Below are positions 43,901-52,473 of a stretch of DNA of 64,000 bases, in pieces. Numbering within the stretch: the first letter of the stretch is position 1; every line of letters begins with the position of its first letter. The notes beneath the pieces are model-generated. The model saw only the letters and a list, made by a program, of their open reading frames with translations. It was not told where the DNA came from and did no database searches. Made by a program: the position numbers and the translations under genes. Source of the DNA: Thetidibacter halocola (lineage in GTDB: Bacteria; Pseudomonadota; Alphaproteobacteria; Rhodobacterales; Rhodobacteraceae); NCBI RefSeq assembly GCF_018224955.1, contig NZ_JAGTUU010000001.1, positions 806,001 to 870,000 on the forward strand. The letters run 5' to 3'.

Positions 43901-45334
43901 GACCGGTTCGGAGAGATCCGCCTGTCTGCCAACGGCCAGCCCTCGCAGTTCACGCAGGACAACGACCCGGATGCCGCAGGCTACGATGCGCATCTGCGCG
44001 AGGTCTTCTCGGACAGCATCGTCTACGACGACGGCCGCAGCATCCAGAACCCCGCCCAGGTCATTCCCGAGGCGGACATGAACGGCGACGGGGTTTTCAA
44101 CACGGCCGACCCGTTCGGCATGGGCGACACGATCACCAACGCGACCGGCGTGATGGAGTGGCGGTTCAGCGAATACCGGATGCATTCGGTGTCTGACGGC
44201 ACCAACAGTTTCGTCGACACCCGGACCCGCGACGCGACGCCGCCCTCGCTGGACGAACCGGGCGGGCGCAGCGCCGAGGTGGTGGTGGCCAGCTTCAACG
44301 TGCTGAACTTCTTCACCACGATCGACGATGGTTTCAACACATCCGGCCCCACCGGGCTGGAACCGCGCGGCGCCGACACCCCCGAGGAATACACCCGCCA
44401 GTTTGAAAAGCTGATCACCGCGCTGACCGCGATGGATGCCGACATCTTCGGCCTGGTCGAGCTGGAGAACGAGTTCCAGTCCGACCAGAACGGTGACGGC
44501 ACCTTTGCCATCGAGGCCATCGTCGACGGGCTGAATGCCAGCTACGGCGCCGATCTCTGGGCCTATGTCGATCCGGGCCGCACCTTTGTGGACGTGTCCG
44601 ATGCTATTTCGGTGGGCATGATCTACCGCACCGACGTGGTGTCTGTTTCCGGCCCGGCGCAGATCCTCGACGACAGCGTGCTGGCCTCGCTGCCGGGCAG
44701 CTACGGAACCGATGCGCTGTTCGACGGAGACAGCACGAACCGCGCGCCGCTGGCGGCGAATTTCGTCTATGACTACACCGACCTGTCCGGCGCGCCAGCG
44801 TCCGAGACCTTTACCGTCGCGGTCACGCACATGAAGTCCAAGGGGGGCGCAGGGCTAGGCGGAGACGCCGATGCCGGTGACGGCGCGGGTGCCTACAACG
44901 AGACCCGCACCGAGGGTGTGCAGGCGCTGACCGACTGGCTGGACCCGACCCGCGCGGGTGCTTTCGCCGATGCCGACCAGATCGTGCTGGGCGATTTCAA
45001 CGCCTACGCGATGGAGGATCCGATCGACGCGATGAAGGCTGACGGCTATGCCGATCTCGAAGGCACATTCAATCCCGGCGCCTCGACCTACGTCTTCGAC
45101 GGGCAGACCGGCACGCTGGACTACGCCTTTGCCAGCGCGGCGATCCTGGACCGGGTGACCAACGCCTCGGCCTGGAACATCAACTCGCCCGAGCCGGACA
45201 TCTTCGACTACGACACCTCGTTCCGTCCGCCAGAACAAATCGATGTCTTCGACGGCACGGTGCCGTGGCGCAGTTCGGATCACGACCCGATGCTGGTGGG
45301 GTTGAACTTCTCGGGCGACGCGCTGCTGACCTGA
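40901..45334 (+). CDS. Large secreted nuclease-like protein: RTX-like repeats, three lamin-tail domains, OB fold and EEP nuclease
   Basis: A 1477-aa multidomain protein of the ExeM/NucH extracellular nuclease type. Order: RTX-like GG-x-G-x-D repeats (about 25-95), cadherin/VCBS-like modules (about 165-365; TDEDSALTLNAADLLANDTD), three lamin-tail domains of 156 aa each (about 371-838), an OB-like domain (about 845-960), and a C-terminal endonuclease/exonuclease/phosphatase domain (from about 1125). EEP residues are intact: ASFNVLNFF, GLVELENE, VTHMKSKG, GDFNAYAMED, SSDHDPMLVGL. No Sec signal peptide is visible; the RTX repeats point to type I secretion, though such repeats usually lie near the C-terminus. 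GGAGAG precedes the ATG; a terminator follows. Likely role: extracellular DNA digestion for phosphate or biofilm remodelling (inference). Confidence 0.88.
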   Translation: MPRKQPKTTGSDLLTGDDFRNIIIGFDGDDTILGLGGDDILIGGRGDDEIDAGDGDDIAFGGFGNDLIRLGIGNDRAFGGFGNDTIETGSGNDRVFGGHGTDRVVVEGGFDAYDLSFRGNPSKLIVLNLLDESGAAVETKRLHRVEEIAFDDVTLLLDGRNNAAFARDDTAATDEDSALTLNAADLLANDTDFDGDALSVTAVDALSAAGAAVTLSGGQITYDPAGRFDALATGETATDSFDYTVDDGRGGISTATVTVTITGVNDAPVLSGPETADFAENGTGDVALFSATDADDGTLTFALSGDDAALFTIDAAGALRFVAAPDFETPLDADGDNAYDLTVTVSDDEGAEDSAALRVTVTDILELPDVDARINELHYDNEGTDAGEFVEVRVRAGDDVSLLSVELVNGSGGAVYNTLAVSGGVMTSDGSWDYYVLSLPSNGLQNGAPDGVVLANGPEVIEFLSYEGSFAATSGTATGLTSTDILVAEAGDTPHGFSLQRLDGDIWDAPRENTAGADNTPAPEPLVARINEFHYDNAGTDAGEFIEIRVNAGGDASGLSVELVNGSNGTVYGTLAIADATMTSDGTWDYYVFDLPSNGLQNGSPDGIVLANGGAVVEFLSYEGAFTATSGAANGLTSTDIGVTEPSDTPLGFSLQRAEDGSWYEAGENTSGAENQAPPMPFEARINEFHYDNEGADQGEFIELRVTAGADASGLAVEFYNGSNGAVYGTLGIADATMTSDGTWDYYVFNLPSNGLQNGAPDGIALSNAGTLIEFLSYEGPMTAVGGAADGVTATDIGVAEAGDTPVGFSLQRLEGDTWDAPRQNTSGADNAGGTPPGPTTTVISTIQGSGAASALVGQTVTVTAIVVGDFQNGDGDDMRNLNGFFLQEEAADHDADAATSEGLFVFDGGVGVNVALGDRVTVTGTVSEFFGMTQISATTVTVVEAGAVADVNTMATIVDLDAATAISDGAGGYVADLEAFEGMLITIPETLTISEAFNFDRFGEIRLSANGQPSQFTQDNDPDAAGYDAHLREVFSDSIVYDDGRSIQNPAQVIPEADMNGDGVFNTADPFGMGDTITNATGVMEWRFSEYRMHSVSDGTNSFVDTRTRDATPPSLDEPGGRSAEVVVASFNVLNFFTTIDDGFNTSGPTGLEPRGADTPEEYTRQFEKLITALTAMDADIFGLVELENEFQSDQNGDGTFAIEAIVDGLNASYGADLWAYVDPGRTFVDVSDAISVGMIYRTDVVSVSGPAQILDDSVLASLPGSYGTDALFDGDSTNRAPLAANFVYDYTDLSGAPASETFTVAVTHMKSKGGAGLGGDADAGDGAGAYNETRTEGVQALTDWLDPTRAGAFADADQIVLGDFNAYAMEDPIDAMKADGYADLEGTFNPGASTYVFDGQTGTLDYAFASAAILDRVTNASAWNINSPEPDIFDYDTSFRPPEQIDVFDGTVPWRSSDHDPMLVGLNFSGDALLT
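42011..43414 (+). repeat. Three tandem 468-bp lamin-tail-domain units inside the nuclease gene
   Basis: The CGGATCAACGAG motif recurs at 42017, 42485 and (as CGGATCAACGAG) 42953, exactly 468 bp apart, giving three in-frame 156-residue units. Each contains ARINE-L/F-HYDN, SNGLQNG-x-PDG and EFLSYEG. Units 2 and 3 share long nearly identical stretches, for example around ATGACCAGCGACGGCACCTG, suggesting recent duplication or gene conversion. Confidence 0.92.
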
Positions 45335-45354
45335 GCCACGCCTGCAAGAACGAC

Positions 45355-45388
45355 ACGGCCCGCGCAGGACACTGCGCGGGCCGTTTTC
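45355..45388 (+). terminator. Strong terminator between the nuclease gene and glgX
   Basis: ACGGCCCGCGCA (45355-45366) pairs perfectly with TGCGCGGGCCGT (45373-45384) around a GGACAC loop, followed by TTTTCGTT on the plus strand. It lies between convergent genes and could also slow transcription from the glycogen operon. Confidence 0.88.
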
Positions 45389-45398
45389 GTTCGCCGTC

Positions 45399-47471
45399 TC
45401 AGTCAGCCACGGAGCGCAGGACAAAGGCCACGACACTGTCGGCGGCGACGTGATCGGGCGTTGCAGGGGCCGTGTCATTCGTGTCGAAGCCGCGCTGCCA
45501 CTGGCGGCCCTTCTCGGCCTCGGGCAGAGTCACGGTGACCGCCTCGCCGGCGTTGAACACCGCATAGATCGCGCCCATGCGCGGTTCGTAGGCGGGCGTG
45601 CCGCGGGCCATCCGCATCTCGACGCCGAGAAAGCGCAGGTCGGGCGCCTCCCAGTCCTCGGACGACATCGGCGCACCGTCGGCGCGGCGCCAGGTCAGGT
45701 CGTGCTTGCCGTCGACGAAGCGCTGCTGCGCGTGCAGGAAGCGCCGCTGACGCAGGATCGGATGGGCGGCGCGAAAGGCGATGGCGCGGCGCACGAACTC
45801 GAGGAAGGCGGGATCGGCATTCGACCAGTCGACCCAACCCACCGGGTTGTCCTGGCAATAGGCGTTGTTGTTGCCGCCCTGGCTGTTGCCCAACTCGTCA
45901 CCGGCAAGGATCATCGGTGTGCCCTGGCTCAACATCAGGGTGGCCAGCAGGTTGCGGCGCCGCCGGTCGCGGCGGGCGAGGATCCCGGGGTCGTCGGTCA
46001 GCCCCTCGACCCCGCAATTGTCGGAAAAGTTGTGATCGTGGCCGTCGCGGTTGTCCTCGCCATTCTCGATGTTGTTCTTGCGGTCGTGGCTGACCACGTC
46101 CATCAGCGTGAACCCGTCATGCGAGGTCAGGAAATTGACCGAGGACGTGGCCCGCCGCCCGTCATGGTCGAATTGCATGGCCGATCCGGCGACCCGCCGG
46201 GCCAGCTTGCGCGCGATGCCCTCGTCGCCCTTCCAGAACCGGCGCACCGTGTCGCGATACTTGTCGTTCCATTCCGAGAAGGGCGCGGGATAGGCGCCCA
46301 GTTGATAGCCTCCCGGTCCCACGTCCCAGGGTTCGGCGATCAGCTTGACCCTGTTCAGCACGGGGTCCTGCCGCACGGCGCGCAGGAACGGCCCGTCGCG
46401 GTCGAACATGCCGCCCGTCCGCGCCAGCGTCGAGGCCAGGTCGAACCGGAACCCGTCCACATGCATCACTTCGACCCAGTAGCGCAGGGAATCCATGACC
46501 AGCCGCAGGGTGAACGGGTGATCCATGTTCAGCGCATTGCCGCAGCCGGTGTCATCGACGTAGTAGCGCCGGTCCGGCGCCAGCCGATAGTAGCTGGCAT
46601 TGTCGAAACCGCGGAAACACAGGGTCGGCCCCATCTCGCCGCCCTCGGCGGTGTGATTGTAGACCACGTCTAGGATCACCTCGATCCCCGCCGAGTGGAA
46701 CCGCGCCACCATCTGCTGGAACTCGGCGATGTCGCCGCCGGTCATGTAGCGGGGTTCCGGCGCGAAGAACCCGTAGGTCATGTAGCCCCAGTAGTTGCGA
46801 AGACCGCGTTCCACCAGGAACCGGTCGTCGACAAAGGCCTGCACCGGCAGCAACTCGATCGCGGTGACGCCCAGCTTCGTCAGGTGGTCCAGCATCGGGT
46901 CCGAAGCCATCGCAAGGTATGTGCCCCGGTTCGAGAGGTCCTTGCGCCGTGCGGTCAGCCCCTTGACATGGGCCTCGTAGATCACGGTTTCCGACCAGGG
47001 CCGCTCAGCGATCGCGCCATTGCCACCCCAGGTGAAGGCAGGATCGACCACGACCGAGCGCGGCATGAAGGGCGCGCTGTCGCGGCGGTCAAAGGACAGG
47101 TCACCCAGCTTGTGCCCGACCTCGTAGCCATGCAGCGCGTCGTTCCACAGCGGCTTGCCGGTCAGCTTTTTCGCATAGGGGTCGATCAGCAGCTTGTGCG
47201 GGTTGAACCGATGGCCCTCGTCGGGAATGTAGGGGCCGTGCACGCGGTAGCCGTATTGCTGACCCGGCCGCATCCCCGAGATGTAGCCGTGCCAGACATG
47301 GCCATCGCGTTCCGCCAGGTCGACAAGGAAGATCTCCTTGCCGCTGTCGTCGCACAGGCACAGCGTGACCCGCGTGGCGTGCTGCGAGAACACGGCGAAA
47401 TTGACGCCCTCCCCGTCGAAGGTGGCGCCCAGGGGAAACGGCAGACCAGCCGTCAGTTGAAATCCGTTCAT
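45399..47471 (-). CDS. glgX: Glycogen debranching enzyme GlgX
   Basis: A 690-aa GH13 isoamylase-type enzyme. N-terminal CBM48: FPLGATFDGEGVNFAVFS. Catalytic blocks: VIYEAHVKGLT, DVVYNHTAEGG, DGFRFDLAST (nucleophile Asp), KLIAEPWDVG (acid Glu), FLTSHDGFTL. It hydrolyses alpha-1,6 branches of phosphorylase-trimmed glycogen. Last gene of the leftward operon; its start overlaps the glgA stop (ATGA). Confidence 0.96.
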   Translation of the reverse strand: MNGFQLTAGLPFPLGATFDGEGVNFAVFSQHATRVTLCLCDDSGKEIFLVDLAERDGHVWHGYISGMRPGQQYGYRVHGPYIPDEGHRFNPHKLLIDPYAKKLTGKPLWNDALHGYEVGHKLGDLSFDRRDSAPFMPRSVVVDPAFTWGGNGAIAERPWSETVIYEAHVKGLTARRKDLSNRGTYLAMASDPMLDHLTKLGVTAIELLPVQAFVDDRFLVERGLRNYWGYMTYGFFAPEPRYMTGGDIAEFQQMVARFHSAGIEVILDVVYNHTAEGGEMGPTLCFRGFDNASYYRLAPDRRYYVDDTGCGNALNMDHPFTLRLVMDSLRYWVEVMHVDGFRFDLASTLARTGGMFDRDGPFLRAVRQDPVLNRVKLIAEPWDVGPGGYQLGAYPAPFSEWNDKYRDTVRRFWKGDEGIARKLARRVAGSAMQFDHDGRRATSSVNFLTSHDGFTLMDVVSHDRKNNIENGEDNRDGHDHNFSDNCGVEGLTDDPGILARRDRRRRNLLATLMLSQGTPMILAGDELGNSQGGNNNAYCQDNPVGWVDWSNADPAFLEFVRRAIAFRAAHPILRQRRFLHAQQRFVDGKHDLTWRRADGAPMSSEDWEAPDLRFLGVEMRMARGTPAYEPRMGAIYAVFNAGEAVTVTLPEAEKGRQWQRGFDTNDTAPATPDHVAADSVVAFVLRSVAD

Positions 47472-48901
47472 GCCTGTCCTTCGGCGAGACCCTCGTAAAG
47501 CGCCGCATAGGCCCGGGCGGACACGTCCCAGCCCACCGGATGCGCCATGGCGTTGCGTTGCATCCGGGACCAGATTTTGGGCTGCTCGTAAAGGGTGCAG
47601 AGGCGGGAAAGCGCATTTCCCAGCGCCTCGGCGGTGACGGGATGAAATTGCAGGCCGGTCGCGACCTCGCGTGCCAGTGTTGCGGGCGTCGCGGGAATGA
47701 CGGTGTCGGCCAGCCCGCCGGTCAGCGCGACCAGCGGGATCGTGCCATAGCGCAGACCGTATAGCTGTGTCAGGCCGCAGGGTTCGAAGCGCGACGGCAC
47801 AAGGATCGCATCGCCACCCGCCATCATCCGGTGCGACAGCGCCTCGTCATAGCCCATGCGGACAGAGACGTTCGGGTGCACGCCAGCCTCCTTGAAGGCG
47901 TATTCGAGGGCAGGATCACCCGAGCCAAGCAATGCCAGTTGCCCACCCCGCCCCAGCAACACCGGCAAGGCCTGCAACAGCAGGTCGAGCCCCTTCTGCC
48001 CGGTCATGCGCGAGATCACGATGCAGAGCGGCCCGTCGGATTGCGGCAGGTCGAATTCTGCCTGGAGCGCGCGTTTGTTCTCGGCCTTGCCCTTGGCCGC
48101 CTTGTAGGTTTTCGGGATCAGCGGGTCAGCCGCGGGGTTCCAGACCGCCTCGTCGATACCGTTCAGGATGCCGGACAGACGGCCGCTGCGGGCGCGCATC
48201 ACGCCGTCGAGGCCCATGCCGAATTCCGGTGTCATCAGTTCCTCGGCATAGGTGGGCGAAACGGTGGTCAGCCGGTCGGCGAACATCAGCCCGGCCTTCA
48301 GCGCCGAAAGCTGGCCGAAATACTCGACCCCCTCTGGCGTGTAGTCGGCCGGGTCGATCCGCAGCGCGCCGCAGCGCGAGGCGGGCGCAAGGCCCTGGAA
48401 GGCGATGTTGTGGATGGTGACGACCGTTCCGACATGCCCACCGGCCGGCCCGCGGGCGATGTAATAGGGCGCAAGCCCCGCCTGCCAGTCGTGGCAATGG
48501 ACGATGTCGGGGCGCCAGTCGGCCAGCCCGCCCTCGGCAATGCGCGCGGCGGCATGGGACAGCGCGGCATAGCGTTCGGGATTGTCCGGCCAGTCGCGCC
48601 CGTCATCGCCCAGGTAGATTCCCGCACCCCGGTCGAACAGGTGCGGCGCGTCCAGCACGAGCAGGTCCAGCCCGCCGCCCTGCCCCGCCAATACCCGCCC
48701 CGCACCGCCGAAACAGTCGGGCAGGTCCAGAACCCTGCGCGCGCCTTCGAGCGCGGCCATGATCTGCGGATAGCCCGGCAGCAGCGTGCGCATCTGCACG
48801 CCCAACCCTGCAAGGGCCCCGGGCAGCGCCCCGGCCACATCGGCCAGGCCGCCGGTCTTGACCAGCGGCGCGCATTCCGACGCGACCGAGAGAACCCGCA
48901 T
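47468..48901 (-). CDS. glgA: Glycogen synthase GlgA
   Basis: A 477-aa GT5 glycosyltransferase that elongates alpha-1,4 chains from ADP-glucose. N-terminal [27 protein letters not shown] contains the KTGGL ADP-glucose site (quoted in part: KTGGLADV); VHCHDWQAGL and the C-terminal PSRFEPCGLTQLYGLRYGTI are intact. ATG at 48901 shares a base with the glgC stop (TGATG). Confidence 0.96.
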   Translation of the reverse strand: MRVLSVASECAPLVKTGGLADVAGALPGALAGLGVQMRTLLPGYPQIMAALEGARRVLDLPDCFGGAGRVLAGQGGGLDLLVLDAPHLFDRGAGIYLGDDGRDWPDNPERYAALSHAAARIAEGGLADWRPDIVHCHDWQAGLAPYYIARGPAGGHVGTVVTIHNIAFQGLAPASRCGALRIDPADYTPEGVEYFGQLSALKAGLMFADRLTTVSPTYAEELMTPEFGMGLDGVMRARSGRLSGILNGIDEAVWNPAADPLIPKTYKAAKGKAENKRALQAEFDLPQSDGPLCIVISRMTGQKGLDLLLQALPVLLGRGGQLALLGSGDPALEYAFKEAGVHPNVSVRMGYDEALSHRMMAGGDAILVPSRFEPCGLTQLYGLRYGTIPLVALTGGLADTVIPATPATLAREVATGLQFHPVTAEALGNALSRLCTLYEQPKIWSRMQRNAMAHPVGWDVSARAYAALYEGLAEGQA

Positions 48902-50160
48902 CACCGCGCCGCCAGCCATTTGTCGACCATCTCGCGGGTAATCAGCGTCGTGCCTTTCTCGGTCACGCGGAAGAATTTCGCATCTTCCACCGGGTCCTCG
49001 CCCACGACCATGCCGCGCGGAATCTCGACCCCGCGATCGATCACGCATTTGCGCAGCCGGGCCGAGCGGTGGACCACCACGTGCGGCAGCACCACCGTAT
49101 GATCGAGCACGGCATAGGAGTTGGTATGCACCTGGGTGAACAGCAGCGAGTTGCGCACCTCGGTCCCCGAGATGATGCAGCCGCCCGACACCATCGAGGA
49201 AATCGCCACACCGCGGCGATCCTTCTCGTCATGGATGAATTTCGCGGGCGGGACGCTTTCGGAATAGGTCCAGATCGGCCAGTCGGTATCCCACAGGTCG
49301 AGTTCCGGGGTGAAATCGGTCAGGTCGATATTGGCCTGCCAGAAGGCGTCGATCGTCCCCACGTCGCGCCAGTAGCTGGGGCCGCCCTCGGCCCGCACGC
49401 AGCTGTCGTCGAACCGGTGCGCCACAGCCTTGCCGTTCTTGACGATCTCGGGGATCAGATCGGTGCCGAAATCGTGGCTGGAATTGGTGTCCTCGGCGTC
49501 CCGGATCAGCAGGTCGCGCAGGAATTTCCACGAAAACACGTAGATCCCCATCGAGGCCAGCGCCTTGGTCGGATCCTCGGGCGTGGCTGGCGGGTCCTTG
49601 GGTTTTTCGAGGAACGAGGTGATGCGCGACTCCGTGTCCACCGCCATCACGCCAAAGGCCGTTGCCTCTTCGCGCGGCACGGTCAGGCAACCCACCGTGA
49701 CGTCGGCGCCGGATTCGACATGCTGGCGCAGCATGATCTCGTAATCCATCTTGTAGATGTGGTCACCCGCGAGGATCACGATGTAGTCGATGCCGTAGCT
49801 GTCGACGATGTCGATGTTCTGCGTTACCGCATCGGCCGTGCCGCGATACCACATTTCCTCTGAGACCCGTTGCGAGGCGGGCAGAATGTCGAGGAATTCA
49901 TTGCGCTCGGCGCGAAAGAAGTTCCAGCCGCGCTGGCAATGCCGGATCAGGCTGTGCGCCTTGTATTGCGTAGCGATGGCCATCTTGCGGATGCCCGAGT
50001 TCAGCGCGTTCGACAGCGCAAAGTCGATGATCCGCGTCTTGCCGCCGAAATAGACCGCGGGTTTCACCCGGCGGTCCGTCAGTTCCTTGAGGCGCGAGCC
50101 ACGCCCGCCCGCCAGCACGAAGGCCACCGAGCGCTGTGAAAGTCTGGTCATGTCGGTCAT
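48901..50160 (-). CDS. glgC: Glucose-1-phosphate adenylyltransferase GlgC
   Basis: A 419-aa enzyme making ADP-glucose. N-terminal [18 protein letters not shown] and [19 protein letters not shown], then [24 protein letters not shown], and a C-terminal left-handed beta-helix. The committed and usually allosterically controlled step of glycogen synthesis. ATG at 50160, 22 bp after the glgB stop. Confidence 0.97.
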   Translation of the reverse strand: MTDMTRLSQRSVAFVLAGGRGSRLKELTDRRVKPAVYFGGKTRIIDFALSNALNSGIRKMAIATQYKAHSLIRHCQRGWNFFRAERNEFLDILPASQRVSEEMWYRGTADAVTQNIDIVDSYGIDYIVILAGDHIYKMDYEIMLRQHVESGADVTVGCLTVPREEATAFGVMAVDTESRITSFLEKPKDPPATPEDPTKALASMGIYVFSWKFLRDLLIRDAEDTNSSHDFGTDLIPEIVKNGKAVAHRFDDSCVRAEGGPSYWRDVGTIDAFWQANIDLTDFTPELDLWDTDWPIWTYSESVPPAKFIHDEKDRRGVAISSMVSGGCIISGTEVRNSLLFTQVHTNSYAVLDHTVVLPHVVVHRSARLRKCVIDRGVEIPRGMVVGEDPVEDAKFFRVTEKGTTLITREMVDKWLAAR

Positions 50161-50182
50161 GTTCCCCCCTGTCCGTCCGGCG

Positions 50183-52366
50183 TCATGGATCGCGCCGGAA
50201 CATCACTGTCGAAAGCGGCGGCACGGTGATGCGGATCGACCGGTCAAGGCCGTGGCATCCCTCCTCCTCGGTCGTAACCCCGCCCGCATTGATCCGGTTC
50301 CCCCCGCCATAGGTCTCGGCGTCGGTGTTCAGCACCTCGGACCACGACCCATCGCCGCCGGGCACGCCCAGCCGCACGTCGTGCCATTCCATCGGCGTGA
50401 AGTTGCAGACGACGATCACGGGCGCATCCCCCGGCCCGCCAAAGCGCGCAAAGGCGGTCAGCGAGCGTTGCGGGTCGTTCATGATCCAGCGGAACCCCGC
50501 CGGATCGCAATCATTGACATGCAGCGCGGGCGTTTCGCGGTAGAGGTGGTTCAGGTCGCGCACCAGCGCCTGAACCCCCCGCTGGCTGTGACCGCGCAGC
50601 GCGTCCCAGTCGAGCGAGACGTCGTGGTTCCATTCCTGCCACTGGGCGAACTCGCAGCCCATGAAAAGCAGTTTCTTGCCCGGAAATCCCCACATGTAGC
50701 CGTAATAGGCGCGCAGGTTGGCGAATTTCTCCCACTCGTTGCCGGGCATCTTGTCGATCATGCTGCCCTTGCCGTGCACCACTTCGTCATGGCTGATCGG
50801 CAGGATGAAATTCTCGGTCCAGGCCCAGTCGATCGGGAAGGTGATCAGGTGGTGTTCCCAGCTGCGGTGAACGGGATCCTTTTCCATGTAACGCAGGGTG
50901 TCGTTCATCCACCCCATGTTCCACTTGAAGCCGAAACCCAGCCCGCCCGCATCCACCGGGGTCGAGACGCCGGGAAACGCAGTGCTTTCCTCGGCCACGG
51001 TCATGATTCCCGGAACCTCGCCATAGGCCACCGTGTTCATCTCGCGGAGGAAGGCGATGGCCTCGTAGTTTTCGCGCCCGCCATCCTTGTTGGGAACCCA
51101 TTGGTCATGCGGGCGGGAATAGTCGCGGTAGAGCATCGACGCCACCGCATCCACGCGCAGCCCGTCCACGTGATACTCCGACAGCCAGTAGACGGCGTTG
51201 GCCGTCAGGAAGTTCCGCACCTCGGTCCGGCCGTAATTGTAGATCAGCGTGTTCCAGTCGTGGTGGAACCCCTCGCGCGGGTCCTCGTGCTCATACAGCG
51301 CCGTGCCGTCGAACTGCGCGAGTCCATGCGCGTCGGTCGGGAAATGCCCAGGCACCCAGTCCAGCAGCACGCCCAGCCCGGCGTTATGCGCGGCCTCGAC
51401 CAGGTCGCGGAATTCGTGCGGCGGGCCAAAGCGGATGGTGGGTGCATACATCCCCACCGGCTGATAGCCCCACGACCCATCAAAGGGGAATTCCGACACC
51501 GGGAGGAATTCGAGGTGGGTAAAGCCCATGTAGGTCGCGTAATCCACCAACTGCGTGGCCAGTTCGCGATAGGACAGCATCCGCCCGTCCGCCGCGCGCC
51601 GCCACGATCCCAGGTGCACCTCGTAGATCGAGATGGGCCGGTCGCGTCGGTTGCGCTCGGCCCGCGCCTGCATCCAGGCGTCGTCCGTCCAGCCGTAGCC
51701 GGAAATGTCGCGCACGACCGAGGCCGTGGCGGGCGGGTGCTGGGCGCCGAACGCCACCGGGTCGGCCTTCTGGAACGCCGCGCCATGTTGCGGGGCGATC
51801 TCGTATTTGTAGAGCGTGCCCTCGGCCATGCCGGGCATGAAGATTTCCCAGCAGCCGGTCTGGCCGACGCGACGCATCGGGTTGCGGTGCCCGTCCCACA
51901 CGTTGAAATCACCCACCAGCGAGACATGCGCGGCATTGGGCGCCCAGACCGCGAAATGCGTGCCCGGCACGCCCTCATGCTTGGTCACATGCGCGCCCAG
52001 CGCCTGCCAGAGACGACGGTGCGTGCCCTCGCCGATCAGGTGGCGATCCATGTCGCCCAGCACCGGGCCAAAGCGATAGGGGTCGTCGAACGCCCAGTCA
52101 TCGCCGCCCGGATACGTGGCGTTCAGCGTGTAGCCGAGTTTCGAATTCGGCACCGGCCCGGCAAAGATCGGTCCGTCCAGCCTCGGGATTTCAACGGTCT
52201 TGCGACCGAACCGCGCCGAAAGCGTCTCTGCGTCCGGCACCAGCGCAACCAGCCAGGACTTGCCCCCGACCTTGTGCAGCCCCAGCACGTCGAAGGGCGC
52301 ATCATGGCGCGCGGCCAAAAGCGCCTGGACGTCGTCGGCGTTCATGTGCGGCGGCATCGCGGGCAA
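50183..52366 (-). CDS. glgB: 1,4-alpha-glucan branching enzyme GlgB
   Basis: A 727-aa GH13 branching enzyme with a long N-terminal part (two CBM48-like modules; [21 protein letters not shown]). Catalytic blocks: [28 protein letters not shown] (nucleophile Asp), [10 protein letters not shown] (acid Glu), [14 protein letters not shown]. Start is read as TTG at 52366, six to seven bases after GAGGAG; an ATG at 52357 is the alternative. Confidence 0.96.
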   Translation of the reverse strand: MPAMPPHMNADDVQALLAARHDAPFDVLGLHKVGGKSWLVALVPDAETLSARFGRKTVEIPRLDGPIFAGPVPNSKLGYTLNATYPGGDDWAFDDPYRFGPVLGDMDRHLIGEGTHRRLWQALGAHVTKHEGVPGTHFAVWAPNAAHVSLVGDFNVWDGHRNPMRRVGQTGCWEIFMPGMAEGTLYKYEIAPQHGAAFQKADPVAFGAQHPPATASVVRDISGYGWTDDAWMQARAERNRRDRPISIYEVHLGSWRRAADGRMLSYRELATQLVDYATYMGFTHLEFLPVSEFPFDGSWGYQPVGMYAPTIRFGPPHEFRDLVEAAHNAGLGVLLDWVPGHFPTDAHGLAQFDGTALYEHEDPREGFHHDWNTLIYNYGRTEVRNFLTANAVYWLSEYHVDGLRVDAVASMLYRDYSRPHDQWVPNKDGGRENYEAIAFLREMNTVAYGEVPGIMTVAEESTAFPGVSTPVDAGGLGFGFKWNMGWMNDTLRYMEKDPVHRSWEHHLITFPIDWAWTENFILPISHDEVVHGKGSMIDKMPGNEWEKFANLRAYYGYMWGFPGKKLLFMGCEFAQWQEWNHDVSLDWDALRGHSQRGVQALVRDLNHLYRETPALHVNDCDPAGFRWIMNDPQRSLTAFARFGGPGDAPVIVVCNFTPMEWHDVRLGVPGGDGSWSEVLNTDAETYGGGNRINAGGVTTEEEGCHGLDRSIRITVPPLSTVMFRRDP

Positions 52367-52473
52367 GTCTGCTCTCCTCTTTCGTTCAAAGCGGTTTGGC
52401 CGGTCCTTCCGGCATACACGATCCCGCGCAGGATTTCACGGTCTGCTGCCAGACGCGCTTCGTCAAGCTTGGA

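Noticed and set aside
40841-44830. A 1329-aa open frame on the minus strand opposite the nuclease gene
   Set aside because: It is the GC-rich antisense shadow of the repeat-bearing nuclease frame; its translation is Val/Arg/His-rich with no domain, and the plus-strand gene has clear motifs and a ribosome site.
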